Source: Macrostomum hystrix (Eukaryota > Platyhelminthes > Macrostomidae). Taken from it: DNA of 64,000 nucleotides. Location: NCBI GenBank assembly GCA_950097015.1, contig CATNEN010000025.1:8234501-8298500 (forward strand), in the 5' to 3' direction. The translations under genes and the position numbers were made by a program. Positions 24,091 to 35,530 of this stretch are shown piece by piece; position 1 is the first letter of the stretch; every line of letters begins with the position of its first letter. The notes under the pieces were generated by a model that did not search any database, was not told the DNA's origin, and was given only the letters and a program-made list of their open reading frames with translations.

Positions 24091-24152
24091 CTAAAACCGT
24101 TACCAGTCCTTCTCCTCATGTTTTAGCGTTATAAAGCAGCGGCATATGTCAA

Positions 24153-24185
24153 AGCCCCTTTGCTGTTGAAGGGGATTTTTTTCCT
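24153..24185 (+). other. Hairpin followed by a T run
   Basis: CCCCTT-TGCTGTTG-AAGGGG can form a 6-bp stem with an 8-nt loop, followed by GATTTTTTTCC. The T run would stop RNA polymerase III. It could mark a small RNA 3' end or be chance. Confidence 0.25.
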
Positions 24186-24675
24186 TTTGGCCAAGTGTGG
24201 GAAGAAATAAGAGGTGACTAAGCCTATGCCCCTATAAGAGCGAATAATAAAGACAGACAGAAATAGGAAGAGTGGGCTCAAATGCTGCTTTAGCCTTTCC
24301 AAGCTCACTTCCGTACCAATGTGCTATGATACTATTTTATATAATAATATTTCAAAGCTGCAAATTTATGGAAACAGCACACGGATTTGCTTCCTGTGTT
24401 CCCTGTCTGTCTATCTCGTGAGTTCACATTATTCAATGAGATTTTTCACGTTTTGACGTCCTGACAATTGAGCAGCTCACATTATGCATGGTGCAGCGGC
24501 TGACTCACACAGCATGGACAATGCCTGGAGGTCCATCTCTCGCGACAGTAGCTGTCTGTAAAAATGACGCAGTCAAATCTGTGCATGGAATTACGGACAG
24601 ACCAGGACTCCAGGTTTAGGTGTCTCGTTGTAGGACTAACTGCATCCTAACCAAGGGACTACAGCTCCCCTGTCG

Positions 24676-25655
24676 ATTCTCCTTCTCCTCTGGTTACTTC
24701 CCTATCCATTCTCCCCTTCCTCTGGTTCGTTCTCTATCCATTCTCCCCTTCCTTTGGTTCGTTCTCTATCCATTCTCCCCCTCCTCTGGTTTACTTCCCT
24801 CTCCATTCTCCCCCTCCTCTGGTTTACTTCCCTCTCCATTCTCCCCCTCCTCTGGTTTACTTCCCTATCCATTCTCCCCCTCCTCTGGTTCCTTACCTAT
24901 CCATTCTCCCTCTTCTGGTTACTTCCCTATCCATTCTCCCCCTCCTCTGGTTTACTTCCCTCTCCATTCTCCCCCTCCTCTGGTTTACTTCCCTCTCCAT
25001 TCTCCCCCTCCTCTGGTTTACTTCCCTATCCATTCTCCCCCTCCTCTGGTTCCTTACCTATCCATTCTCCCTCTTCTGGTTACTTCCCTATCCATTCTCC
25101 CCCTCCTCTGGTTACTTCCCTATCCATTCTCCTCTTCCTCTGGTTACTTCCCTCTCCATTCTCCCCCTCCTCTGGTTTACTTCCCTCTCCATTCTCCCCC
25201 TCCTCTGGTTTACTTCCCTATCCATTCTCCCCTCCTCTGGTTCCTTACCTATCCATTCTCCCTCTTCTGGTTACTTCCCTATCCATTCTCCCCCTCCTCT
25301 GGTTACTTCCCTATCCATTCTCCCCTTCCTCTGGTTACTTCCCTATCCATTCTCCCTCTTCTGGTTACTTCCCTATCCATTCTCCCCCTCCTCTGGTTAC
25401 TTCCCTATCCATTCTCCCCTTCCTCTGGTTACTTCCCTATCAATTCTCCCCCTCCTCTGGTTACTTCCCTATCCATTCTCCCCCTCCTCTGGTTACTTCC
25501 CTATCCATTCTCCCCTTCCTCTGGTTACTTCCCTATCAATTCTCCCCCTCCTCTGGTTACTTCCCTATCCATTCTCCCCTTCCTCTGGTTACCTTCCTCT
25601 CCATTCTCCCCCTCCTCTGGTTCCTTACCTATCCATTCTCCCCCTCCCCTGTTTT
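24676..25655. repeat. 30/33-bp tandem array
   Basis: About 31 units of CTGGTTACTTCCCTATCC with ATTCTCCCCCTCCT. Length variants are TTTACTTCC, TTCCTTACC and a shorter CTCTTCTGG. Frames up to 358 codons are open through the pyrimidine-rich units; not regarded as coding. Confidence 0.94.
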
Positions 25656-26105
25656 CCTCCAGAATCAATCAATCAATCAATCAGGCGATAATTTGATCAA
25701 ACAATCAGTAGGGCATCCATCCAAAAGGCCGTCAATGCAACTCAAGCTGAGTATCTGGGCATTGAATAGGCATAAATAAAATGGGAGGCCAGTCGCCTCT
25801 GTGCCTCTGGCATGCAGTTTTATTGAGGAGACAGCACTGCAGGGCAGCTAATTTTTATTCTCAATCTCGCATTTTTTAATTAATCCGAAATCGCCGAACC
25901 GGCGGCCCTCATCTGCCGGCGTGGGGAGGGTGGGATCAGCATCCTCACTGCGGGCTGCTCAGTTCCAGAAAATGTATGATTAGAATTTTCCATTTATGAG
26001 TCTAGATCGCTCCCCTCAACTCGCCTGGGCTTGACACGCGATGGTCGATGTTAAAACAAAAACTAAGAAAATTGGCATTAAATACGCAGAAATGAGACTG
26101 GGATC
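25656..26105. other. Spacer with a short (AATC)n microsatellite
   Basis: AATCAATCAATCAATCA at about 25663-25682. The rest shows no supported feature. Confidence 0.6.
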
Positions 26106-26190
26106 AATGCCCGGAGGGCGCAGTGGCGTTGGTATACCCCGGATCTGGGATCAAATCAGAAGATTATGCTCCGTAGCGGAAGTGCTCGGA
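26106..26190 (+). mobile_element. Possible tRNA-like SINE head
   Basis: GGGCGCAGTGGCGTTGG resembles an A-box region and CTGGGATCAAATCAG resembles a diverged B box about 35 nt later. It lies just left of the 16-bp minisatellite. Confidence 0.3.
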
Positions 26191-26227
26191 GTCGGAACGG
26201 CTTAATAAGTTTTCCAGGACAGTTTTC

Positions 26228-26868
26228 CAGACAGGGGAGAGATGAGATATGGGAGAGATTAGACAGGGGAGAGATGAGACTGGGGAGAGATTAGACAAGG
26301 GAGAGATGAGACGGGGGAGAGATTAAACAGGGGAGAGATTAGACAGGGGAGAGATGAGACAGGGGAGAGATTAGACAAGGGAGAGATAAAACGGGGGAGT
26401 GAAAAGTCAGGGGAGAGATGAGACATAGGAGAGATGAGACAGGGGAGAGATTGGACAGGGGAGAGATTAGACAGGGGAGAGATGAGACAGGGGAGAGATT
26501 AGACAAGGGAGAGATAAAACGGGGGAGTGAAAAGTCAGGGGAGAGATGAGACATAGGAGAGATGAGACAGGGGAGAGATTAGACAGGGAGTGAAGAGGCA
26601 GCGGAGAGATGAGACAGGGGAGAGATTGGACAGGGGAGAGATTAGACAGGGGAGAGATGAGACAGGGGAGAGATTAGACAAGGGAGTGATAAAACGGGGG
26701 AGTGAAAAGTCAGGGGAGAGATGAGACATAGGAGAGATGAGACAGGGGAGAGATTAGACAGGGAGTGAAGAGGCAGCGGAGAGATGAGACAGGGGAGAGA
26801 TTAGACAAGGCAGAGATTAGACAGGGAAAGATTAGACAGAGGAGAGATTAGAAAGGGGAGAGATGAAG
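26228..26868 (-). repeat. 16-bp minisatellite family, minus orientation
   Basis: Units GACAGGGGAGAGATTA and GACAGGGGAGAGATGA are the reverse complement of the TCTCATCTCTCCCCTG family at 6.9 and 9.2 kb. Blocks with AAAACGGGGGAGTGAAAAGT recur near 26388, 26516 and 26693, so longer segments were duplicated as units. Confidence 0.94.
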
Positions 26869-27234
26869 CAAGTGAGAGAGAGGTCACGGATATGGTAGTG
26901 TGTTTTTGAAGGAGCCGGTAGGAAGAACAAGAACACCAAATGAAACAAAATATGATTTACTTAAAAAAACGAATGCGTGTACCTTTCACAAATGAAGGCC
27001 GTGGTAATTATTCCAATCTGGGAGAAAAACTGTATACGAAGAGCCTTTCAGATGAAAGGTCTGAATTTACGAAGAGCTTCAGCCCCATTTGAGACTGACT
27101 TTGAGAAGGACTGCCTTGTGGGACTCATTAAAACGAAAAGAGAAGTAATGAAAGTTTCTTTCAAAATACTGAACCCGATGCCTGTCAGCTAGAGCGGACC
27201 CTCGATTTCAGTTTCAAGGGAAAGTTGAAGTCAC
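26869..27234. other. Non-coding spacer
   Basis: A 71-codon frame at 26977-27192 has no recognisable domain. No feature is supported. Confidence 0.45.
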
Positions 27235-29575
27235 ATGCCGATCTCAGATTTCTTATCAATCTTCTCACAGATTTCTTATTAATCTTCTCACTGATTTCTT
27301 ATCAATCTTCTCACAGATTTCTTATCAATCTTCTCACTGATTTCTTATCAATCTGCTCACTGATTTCTTATCAATCTTCTCACTGATTTCTTATCAATCT
27401 TCTCACTGATTTCTTATCAATCTTCTCACTGATTTCTTATCAATCTGCTCACTGATTTCTTATCAATCTTCTCACTGATTTCTTATCAATCTTCTCACTG
27501 ATTTCTTATCAATCTTCTCATAGATATGTTATCAATCTTCTCACAGATTTCTTATTAATCTTCTCACAGATTTCTTATCAATCTTCTCACAGATTTCTTA
27601 TCAATCTTCTCACTGATTTCTTATCAATCTTCTCACAGATTTCTTATCAATCTTCTCACAGATTTCTTATCAATCTTCTCACTGATTTCTTATTAATCTT
27701 CTCACTGATTTCTTATCAATCTTCTCACAGATTTCTTATCAATCTTCTCACTGATTTCTTATCAATCTTCTCACTGATTTCTTATCAATCTTCTCACAGA
27801 TTTCTTATCAATCTTCTCACAGATTTCTTATTAATCTTCTCACTGATTTCTTATCAATCTTCTCACTGATTTCTTATCAATCTTCTCACTGATTTCTTAT
27901 CAATCTTCTCACTGATTTCTTATCAATCTGCTCACTGATTTCTTATCAATCTTCTCACTGATTTCTTATCAATCTTCTCACTGATTTCTTATCAATCTTC
28001 TCACTGATTTCTTATCAATCTTCTCACTGATTTCTTATCAATCTTCTCACTGATTTCTTATCAATCTGCTCACTGATTTCTTATCAATCTTCTCACTGAT
28101 TTCTTATCAATCTTCTCACTGATTTCTTATCAATCTTCTCACTGATTTCTTATCAATCTTCTCCCTGATTTCTTATCAATCTTCTCCCTGATTTCTTATC
28201 AATCTTCTCACTGATTTCTTATCAATCTGCTCACTGATTTCTTATCAATCTTCTCACTGATTTCTTATCAATCTTCTCACTGATTTCTTATCAATCTTCT
28301 CACAGATTTCTTATCAATCTTCTCACAGATTTCTTATCAATCTTCTCACTGATTTCTTATCAATCTTCTCACTGATTTCTTATCAATCTTCTCCCTGATT
28401 TCTTATCAATCTTCTCACTGATTTCTTATCAATCTGCTCACTGATTTCTTATCAATCTGCTCACTGATTTCTTATCAATCTTCTCACTGATTTCTTATCA
28501 ATCTTCTCACTGATTTCTTATCAATCTTCTCACAGATTTCTTATCAATCTTCTCACAGATTTCTTATCAATCTTCTCACAGATTTCTTATCAATCTTCTC
28601 CCTGATTTCTTATCAATCTTCTCCCTGATTTCTTATCAATCTTCTCACTGATTTCTTATCAATCTGCTCACTGATTTCTTATCAATCTTCTCACTGATTT
28701 CTTATCAATCTTCTCACTGATTTCTTATCAATCTTCTCACTGATTTCTTATCAATCTTCTCACTGATTTCTTATCAATCTTCTCACAGATTTCTTATCAA
28801 TCTTCTCCCTGATTTCTTATCAATCTTCTCCCTGATTTCTTATCAATCTTCTCACTGATTTCTTATCAATCTGCTCACTGATTTCTTATCAATCTTCTCA
28901 CTGATTTCTTATCAATCTTCTCACTGATTTCTTATCAATCTTCTCACAGATTTCTTATCAATCTTCTCACAGATTTCTTATCAATCTTCTCACTGATTTC
29001 TTATCAATCTTCTCACAGATTTCTTATCAATCTTCTCACAGATTTCTTATCAATCTTCTCACTGATTTCTTATCAATCTTCTCCCTGATTTCTTATCAAT
29101 CTTCTCCCTGATTTCTTATCAATCTTCTCACTGATTTCTTATCAATCTGCTCACTGATTTCTTATCAATCTTCTCACTGATTTCTTATCAATCTTCTCAC
29201 TGATTTCTTATCAATCTTCTCACAGATTTCTTATCAATCTTCTCACAGATTTCTTATCAATCTTCTCACTGATTTCTTATCAATCTTCTCACAGATTTCT
29301 TATCAATCTTCTCACAGATTTCTTATCAATCTTCTCACTGATTTCTTATCAATCTTCTCCCTGATTTCTTATCAATCTTCTCACTGATTTCTTATCAATC
29401 TGCTCACTGATTTCTTATCAATCTTCTCACTGATTTCTTATCAATCTTCTCACTGATTTCTTATCAATCTTCTCACTGATTTCTTATCAATCTTCTCACA
29501 GATTTCTTATCAATCTTCTCACAGATTTCTTATCAATCTTCTCACAGATTTCTTATCAATCTTCTCACAGATCTG
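27235..29575. repeat. 23-bp minisatellite array, about 101 copies
   Basis: Unit CACTGATTTCTTATCAATCT followed by TCT. Variants are CACAG, CCCTG and CTGCTC. The CTGCTC variant recurs at multiples of 23 bp, with about 207 bp (nine units) common after 28200, indicating higher-order duplication. A 15-bp core also occurs inside the SINE at 33147. Confidence 0.96.
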
Positions 29576-30117
29576 ACAGTCTTCTCCGGAGTAACTTTCT
29601 TTCTTGCAAAGGCTACTTGGTTCATCAATCAGTATTTCAGCATCATAATTCGGCTAACAAACTAAAATAATTTATCCCTTTCGAGTCCGCATAGATCTGT
29701 TAGCCCATCTGGCTCTGATTTAGCTGGAATCCCCTTTGTCAAGCTGTGGGGCCATTATATCAAAGTGAGGATACAAACCCACCGATCTGCATCCCATTGC
29801 ATCCTTTCCAACTATTTTTTATATCATTCTCCCAGACTGACCCTCCCGTGTCGTTTTTTTGTTAGAATATTAGCTTTGATGACGCAATAGTGAATGCAAA
29901 TGGACTGGGGCGGCTGGCCTTACAAAAGCAGGAGATCTAAATTCCGCCCCAGGCAATTTGGGAAGCTTTAAAAATGGCGCAGGAGTTGGGAACAGAAAGG
30001 TGCCGACGTGGGGATTTGGAAGTCTCACTGATTTATTCATTCTAGCGCGCATTTTTAGAGGCCGATTGTATTCAAAAGAATGCTTCCTGAACTGAGATAT
30101 CGATTTTCCAAACTGAG
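29576..30117. other. Non-coding spacer
   Basis: No supported gene or repeat. Confidence 0.45.
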
Positions 30118-30622
30118 AGATAATGTTCGAACTGAGGGGATAATGTTTAAACTCAGGGGATAATGTTCAAACTTAGGGAATAATGTTCAAACTCAGGGGG
30201 ATAATGTTCAAACTCAGGGGATAATGTTCAAACTGAGAGGATAATGTTCAAACTCAGGGGATAATGTTCAAACTGAGAGGATAATGTTCTAACTGAGGGG
30301 ATAATGTTCTAACTGAGGGGATAATGTTCAAACTCAGGGGGATAATGTTCTAACTGAGGGGATAATGTTCAAACTGAGAGGATAATGTTCAAACTGAGGG
30401 GATAATGTTCAAACTGAGAGGATAATGTTCAAACTGAGAGGATAATGTTCTAACTGAGGGGATAATGTTCAAACTAAGAGGATAATGTTCAAACTAAGAG
30501 GATAATGTTCAAACTGAGAGGATAATGTTCAAACTGAGAGGATAATGTTCAAACTAAGAGGATAATGTTCAAACTGAGAGGATAATGTTCAAACTGAGAG
30601 GATAATGTTTAAATTGAGGGGT
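30118..30622. repeat. 20-bp tandem array, about 25 copies
   Basis: Unit GATAATGTTCAAACTGAGAG, with variants CTGAGGG, CTCAGGG, CTAAGAG and TCTAACTG. A single extra G occurs in a few copies. Confidence 0.95.
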
Positions 30623-31380
30623 AATTTTCATCTGCCGGTGCAGATTCTTAAACGAAATTCTTAGTTTTTTTTACCTACAATCAAGACAAGTGCTTAGTTC
30701 CACTTAGATTAAATTTGACCCAATTGCAAGTCAGGTGTCAAATGTCACATACGTGGCCATATTACGCCCATATAAATAGTAGGAGATTTCTTGAAGTGGT
30801 GAGTAGGCTTCTTTTGCCGAGTAGAAACAATTCACTAAGTTGCTTCTCACTCTCTGCCACATTTCTAAAATCCTTCTCCAACTAAGCCACTTCACAATGC
30901 CGGACCCCACACAACATGCGACATTATTGCAGTCACGGAATGCCTAATAATAATAATACTAGAAGCATATGATACATATAGTATACCAACTCCGGCTTTG
31001 ACTATAATATGAATAAGCTTAACTCCGCCCAGTCAGCTGTGCCGTGAATAGGGGCCGGGTGCTCAGGTCCTGAGGCCGGCAGGGGGGACTCTCTCCTGAT
31101 TGCAGTTCCGTAAGCAGGGAGCGGAGGGCGAGCTGAGGATCTCGCTTCTGTGGCAGCAACAGTCCTACAAAGCCCTACAAAGTCCCGTGGGAGAAATGCA
31201 TTGAAAGCAATTGTATGGAGTGGAGCAAAGAATTGTTGAAGTGAATTGCGACTTTATAACGAATTGCTAAGTGTAAGGCAATTGCAGAGAATATACTCGT
31301 AGAGTTATAGCGATGGCTGTGACTATTAGTGTAGAACACAGTCGGCCAACTTTGATACTTCTGGTATCAAAGACAGGAGA
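30623..31380. other. Spacer with a TATA-like element
   Basis: CATATAAATAGTAGG at about 30770 contains a strong TATA-box match after GTGGCCATATTACG. No ORF follows that I can assign, so the promoter is speculative. Confidence 0.3.
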
Positions 31381-32172
31381 GAGATGAGACAGGGAGAGAT
31401 GAGGCAGCGAGAGATGAGACACGGGAGAGATGAGACACGGGAGAGATGAGGCAGCGAGAGATGAGACACGGGAGAGATGAGACACAGGAGATGAGACACA
31501 GGAGAGATGAGACACGGGAGAGATGAGACACGGGAGAGATGAGACGGGAGATGAGATGGGGTGAAGACACAGGGGAGGGATGAGACGGGAGATGAGATGG
31601 GGTGAAGACACAGGGGGAGGGATGAGACGGGAGATGAGATGGGGTGAAGACACAGGGGAGGGATGAGACGGGAGATGAGATGGGGTGAAGACACAGGGGA
31701 GGGATGAGACAGGGGAGAGATGAGACACGGGAGAGATGAGACGGGAGATGAGATGGGGTGAAGACACAGGGGAGGGATGAGACGGGAGATGAGATGGGGT
31801 GAAGACACAGGGGAGGGATGAGACGGGAGATGAGATGGGGTGAAGACACAGGGGAGGGATGAGACGGGAGATGAGATGGGGTGAAGACACAGGGGAGGGA
31901 TGAGACAGGGGAGAAATGTGACAGGAGAGTGAAGACACAGGCGAGAGATGAGACAGGAGAGTGAAGACACAGGCGAGAGATGAGACAGGAGAGTGAAGAC
32001 ACAGGGGAGAGATGAGACAGGAGAGTGAAGACACAGGCGAGAGATGAGACAGGAGAGTGAAGACACAGGGGAGAGATGAGACAGGAGAGTGAAGACACAG
32101 GGGAGAGATGAGACAGGAGAGTAAGACACAGGGGAGAGATGAGACAGGAGAGTGAAGACACAGTGGAGAGAT
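31381..32172 (-). repeat. Compound 16/32/41-bp minisatellite, minus orientation
   Basis: Built from the reverse complement of TCCCGTGTCTCATCTC (16 bp). It then forms 41-bp composite units containing GATGAGATGGGGTGAAGAC and ACAGGGGAGGGATGAGACGG (31540-31900), and 32-bp units with GACAGGAGAGTGAAGACACA (31920-32160). Long minus-strand frames (to 272 codons) result from the repeat and are not proposed as genes. Confidence 0.94.
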
Positions 32173-32803
32173 GAAATCGGGGCATGCGGTAGGAACTATA
32201 AAGATAATTTACAGTGAGAATGCCCAGATAATGCTATACAATAGCTGATTTACACAGGGAGTCAGCAAGTGCAGAGTCTAGGCTAGGCAGATTGTGATGG
32301 CTTATAGAGAGTATCCGGATCCGATGGCATCATGAATTATTGACGGCAGCTTTGACCTGCGGGTCCCCCATAGCCCCACTCACTCAACTAGTATCTCATT
32401 CCTAGTCCTGTCTGAGCTGAATTCTCGCTGGGTTGAGTCCTTGGCCGCGGGGATGAGGCCATGTTTAGGAGGTGGAGAGGATTTGGTTGGCAGACTCAGC
32501 GTGTGTGTGACTCAGTCGGATTGAACGAATCAGCCAAAGTCACAGCAGCAGCAGCAGCCGCACATCCGTTATGCCCTGCTTCTACAGAATGGAGCTGAAT
32601 GGCTCTTGGAGTGATTAGGAATAAACACAATTCCCATTGGCTTTGTCTTTTCCTCTATTTTTTCTGACTGAATTGACAGTATTATTAGCAATGTCAGGCT
32701 AAAAAAAGTGAAATGAAAATTGCATTGCGTTGGGTTGAACCTGCTGGAATTGTTTTATGATCAACTGGAACTACGAGTATTTACTAAGCTTTTCGCTTGG
32801 AGT
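32173..32803. other. Non-coding spacer
   Basis: Includes a short AGCAGCAGCAGCAGC run at about 32545. No gene supported. Confidence 0.5.
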
Positions 32804-32816
32804 AAGTTGAAGAACC

Positions 32817-33389
32817 GGGCGAGTGGGTCAGCGGCTAGCGTCGCTGCCTCGCACTCCAATGGACGCTAGTTCGAATCTCCCTTCAAGTCACGATTAATTT
32901 CGGGACCTGTTGGAGGGTTTGGACAGTAGCGACCGGCGGAGGTGCACCATATTTCGTGCAATCAAAGCTTGAAATAATAGCTTCGCTCCTACCTTCTGTG
33001 TGCCTGTTCTGCGTTGTGTGAGTTGTGTGCGTTGGCGCTGGGGCGTGAGGGGGTGGCTGGGGCGGGTGTACACCGCCGCGCGCTTTCTGGATTTCCGTCA
33101 GCGCGATTGGATAAGTGTACACTCATCACCCGGCCCACCCCTGAGGACTGATTTCTTATCAGCCTTCCACCCCGGCTTGATCTGCTCTGTGCGTGTGGGG
33201 CTGGGGTGGGGGGGCACTGCTGCCTATTCTGGGTGCCTTCTGCCCTCCTGGCTGGTCTGTGCTGCTGTGTGTGGTGCCTGCTCAGGGGAGGCGGCGCGAT
33301 GCGCCTAGTTCGCCGGTGTGGGGGGGTGCCGCTCCGTCGCTTGTGCGACAAGTGCCCCGGGCCCCCTGCAAATAGATAGATAGATAGAG
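32817..33389 (+). mobile_element. Complete 573-bp tRNA-headed SINE with 13-bp target-site duplication
   Basis: The insert is flanked by identical 13-bp copies of AAGTTGAAGAACC at 32804-32816 and 33390-33402. The head has an A box (GTGGGTCAGCGGCTAGCG) and a B box (TAGTTCGAATCTCC). The body is GC-rich and ends in a (TAGA)n tail (ATAGATAGATAGATAGA). These are the hallmarks of LINE-assisted retroposition. The SINE supplies its own internal pol III promoter. Perfect duplications suggest a fairly recent insertion. Several open frames inside it are incidental. Confidence 0.9.
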
Positions 33390-33489
33390 AAGTTGAAGAA
33401 CCATTATCCCAGTTGGATCCATCATTAATCTTCTTCCTCTTTGTCTGGGAGCAAGATAATTTATCCCAGTTCTAAAAATTAGGTTTGGT

Positions 33490-33560
33490 GTGGCGGCAAA
33501 CCAGTCCATGGACTGAACAGATGTAAGCAGCCTTTGGATGCGTCGCGTAATAAGCTGCGG
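33490..33560 (+). mobile_element. SINE tail fragment
   Basis: CCAGTCCATGGACTGAACAG followed by ATGTAAGCAGCCTTTGGATG matches the tail of the SINE at 34.4 kb (CCATGGACTGAACAGATGTA, TTTGGATGC). No tRNA head is present on the left, so it is truncated. Confidence 0.65.
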
Positions 33561-34422
33561 ATGCACCAGGGGCTTTAAATCTGGTACAGGACTTGGTTAA
33601 AGTATCATGTTGCGAGCGCTTATCCTTCCCAAATCAATATTTCTAAAAATAGCACAGAATGAATGCTATAGTTTAATGAAGCTTAAATAAATGGTTGCTA
33701 TTTTTAGAAAACCTTTAAATAGCGCTCTATTCGAATCACGTGACTCCAGCCATCAGCCAATCAGATTTCAAGAACCGATTTTGTAAACTTGGACGTGTTG
33801 TATTGCCTCGTTTATATTTATAAAACTACAGTCAACTGCTGATGCGCTTTCTCACATCAATCAAATTTTCATAATTCACCGACAACTAGAAAAAATATTT
33901 AGCAAAGTCACACAATGAAGCTAAGGCTCCTATCCTGTGTCTGGTTCAATCGCATTACTCAAACACAGCAGCCGCTTGTAGCTTATTTTGAAATCGTTGT
34001 GCAAGCGAAAAAAAATTTCTTAGCCACTTTCTAGAAGATTTTTCCCACAATTTGCGGCCACTAATTTATAAGAAGAATATTTTGTTAAACAGAAATGTCG
34101 GCATCGAGGCCATGCATGCACACACTCATGCACACACATATATACTCGTATATATGTGTGTTGAGAGCAAGGTGGCTACAAACGAGAAGTTGCTAGGCTG
34201 TATAGCTAACTGCTATGCATTTAGGTCGTATAACTCCATAACTATATCTTTCGTATTGATAGAATAGAATCGCTTCGAATTGCGCATAAACCATATTATT
34301 TCAGACGACAAATCTAGAATAAATTTCCGTCACAATTTTCTTCTTTTCCCGTGACAATCTGAACGAAAACTTTATAAATCGGTATAGGGACATTATTTAA
34401 AATTTCACAACTATAAATAAGA
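33561..34422. other. Non-coding AT-rich spacer
   Basis: No supported gene. There is a short CACACACATATATACTCG stretch near 34130. Confidence 0.5.
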
Positions 34423-34625
34423 TAGGATGGCTGATTGTTACATAGTGGCTAGAAGGTCCGGGGTTCGATTCCCGACTCAATCTGTGTCCTTGAGCAAGAC
34501 ACTTAAACTCTGCATTGTTTCAGCTCACCCAGCTGTTAAATGGGTACCAGCATTCTGTTCTGTCCATGGACTGAACAGATGTATACAAAGCATTTGGATG
34601 CCAGTGACTGTACATTTTCGAGTCG
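34423..34625 (+). mobile_element. tRNA-derived SINE copy
   Basis: A-box-like TGGCTGATTGTTACATAGTG, B box GGTCCGGGGTTCGATTCCCG, then the conserved body CTGTGTCCTTGAGCAAGACA and GCTCACCCAGCTGTTAAATG, and the tail CCATGGACTGAACAGATGTA with TTTGGATGCC. This is the best-preserved member of the main SINE family in the window. Confidence 0.85.
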
Positions 34626-35530
34626 ATCGATAACACCGGAACTCGTGGGGAAACGGTCAATTTGAGTACGGTTGAGGATAATAATTCGAAAAAGCACCCT
34701 GAAGGATGCAACAATTTGGACTGCTCACCCAGCAGCGCCACACAGATGGCTGCAGCCACTCGGTCATTCTGCAGATTCTCCAAATCCCAGCTACGCCTCA
34801 TCACCTCTCGCTGGCTCATCCGCTGCAGCCTCCCAAGAAATATATTCTTCCCTATTATGGGCAAAGTTCGAGTTATCTGTCTTCCTCAATCTCGACGGAG
34901 TTTGGGGGGCAGTTGGGACGGTATGAGCTGGACTAAATCAGCTTTGAGGCGAAATTTAATTTCCTTCAGATTTTTTTCTCCTCTCCTCGGCTCACCGGCG
35001 TGCCTCTTCAGCTTCCATAAACCCCCCTCCGCCGCCACCCCCCGGCTGGCTCGCATAGCCGAGACTGAGAAAAATATCTCCTCCGACTGACGCTTGGCAG
35101 AGGTGCCCGGCCTGCTCATGTGAGATAGGCCATGTTTTTTTGGAGGGGAGCACCGAAATGGATTAGACTTTTTTTATCTCCTCCTCCCCCCTATACTCAT
35201 CTACCACTGACTCTCCGACTCATTGTAGGCCTAACTAGAATTCATTCATTGCGGATCAATAAATACGGTCAGCGAGTGGCGAGACAAGTTTTTTTTCTTG
35301 GAGAGGCGTTTTGATGGAAAAAAAATTACGGAGGGAATATGAAATTGCCTGGCGGAAGGAATGAGTAGATATTCTTATAGATCTACAGACAATTGCATCG
35401 GCCCCTGGTGACGCTGATTCTTTCCACTGGCTAGAATTAAAACGATTATAGCCATAGACAAAAACGCGACGCAGAACAAAATCTGGCACACCAAGCAAGA
35501 AATTAATCATTTAAAAGGAGTCCGTAGTCT
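34626..35530. other. Unassigned segment with overlapping short ORFs
   Basis: A plus-strand frame (34662-35090, 142 codons) and a minus-strand frame (34520-34864, 114 codons, containing GRLQRMSQREVMRRSWDLEN) overlap. I recognise neither. The minus frame runs into the SINE, so at most its 5' part could be an exon or a retroelement relic. Confidence 0.3.

Larger units (their letters stand above)
23471..24675. other. Spacer containing a candidate promoter
   Basis: A GC-richer part to about 24000, then mixed sequence. It holds the X-box, TATA-like and hairpin signals listed separately. No convincing ORF. Confidence 0.45.

Noticed and set aside
24620-25779. Frames of 341-358 codons rich in SPSSGYFPIHS
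   Set aside because: Generated by a pyrimidine-rich 30/33-bp repeat; two overlapping frames are equally open.
31267-32185. Three overlapping minus frames of 255-272 codons
   Set aside because: All three frames of the same strand are open through the minisatellite, so none has coding evidence.
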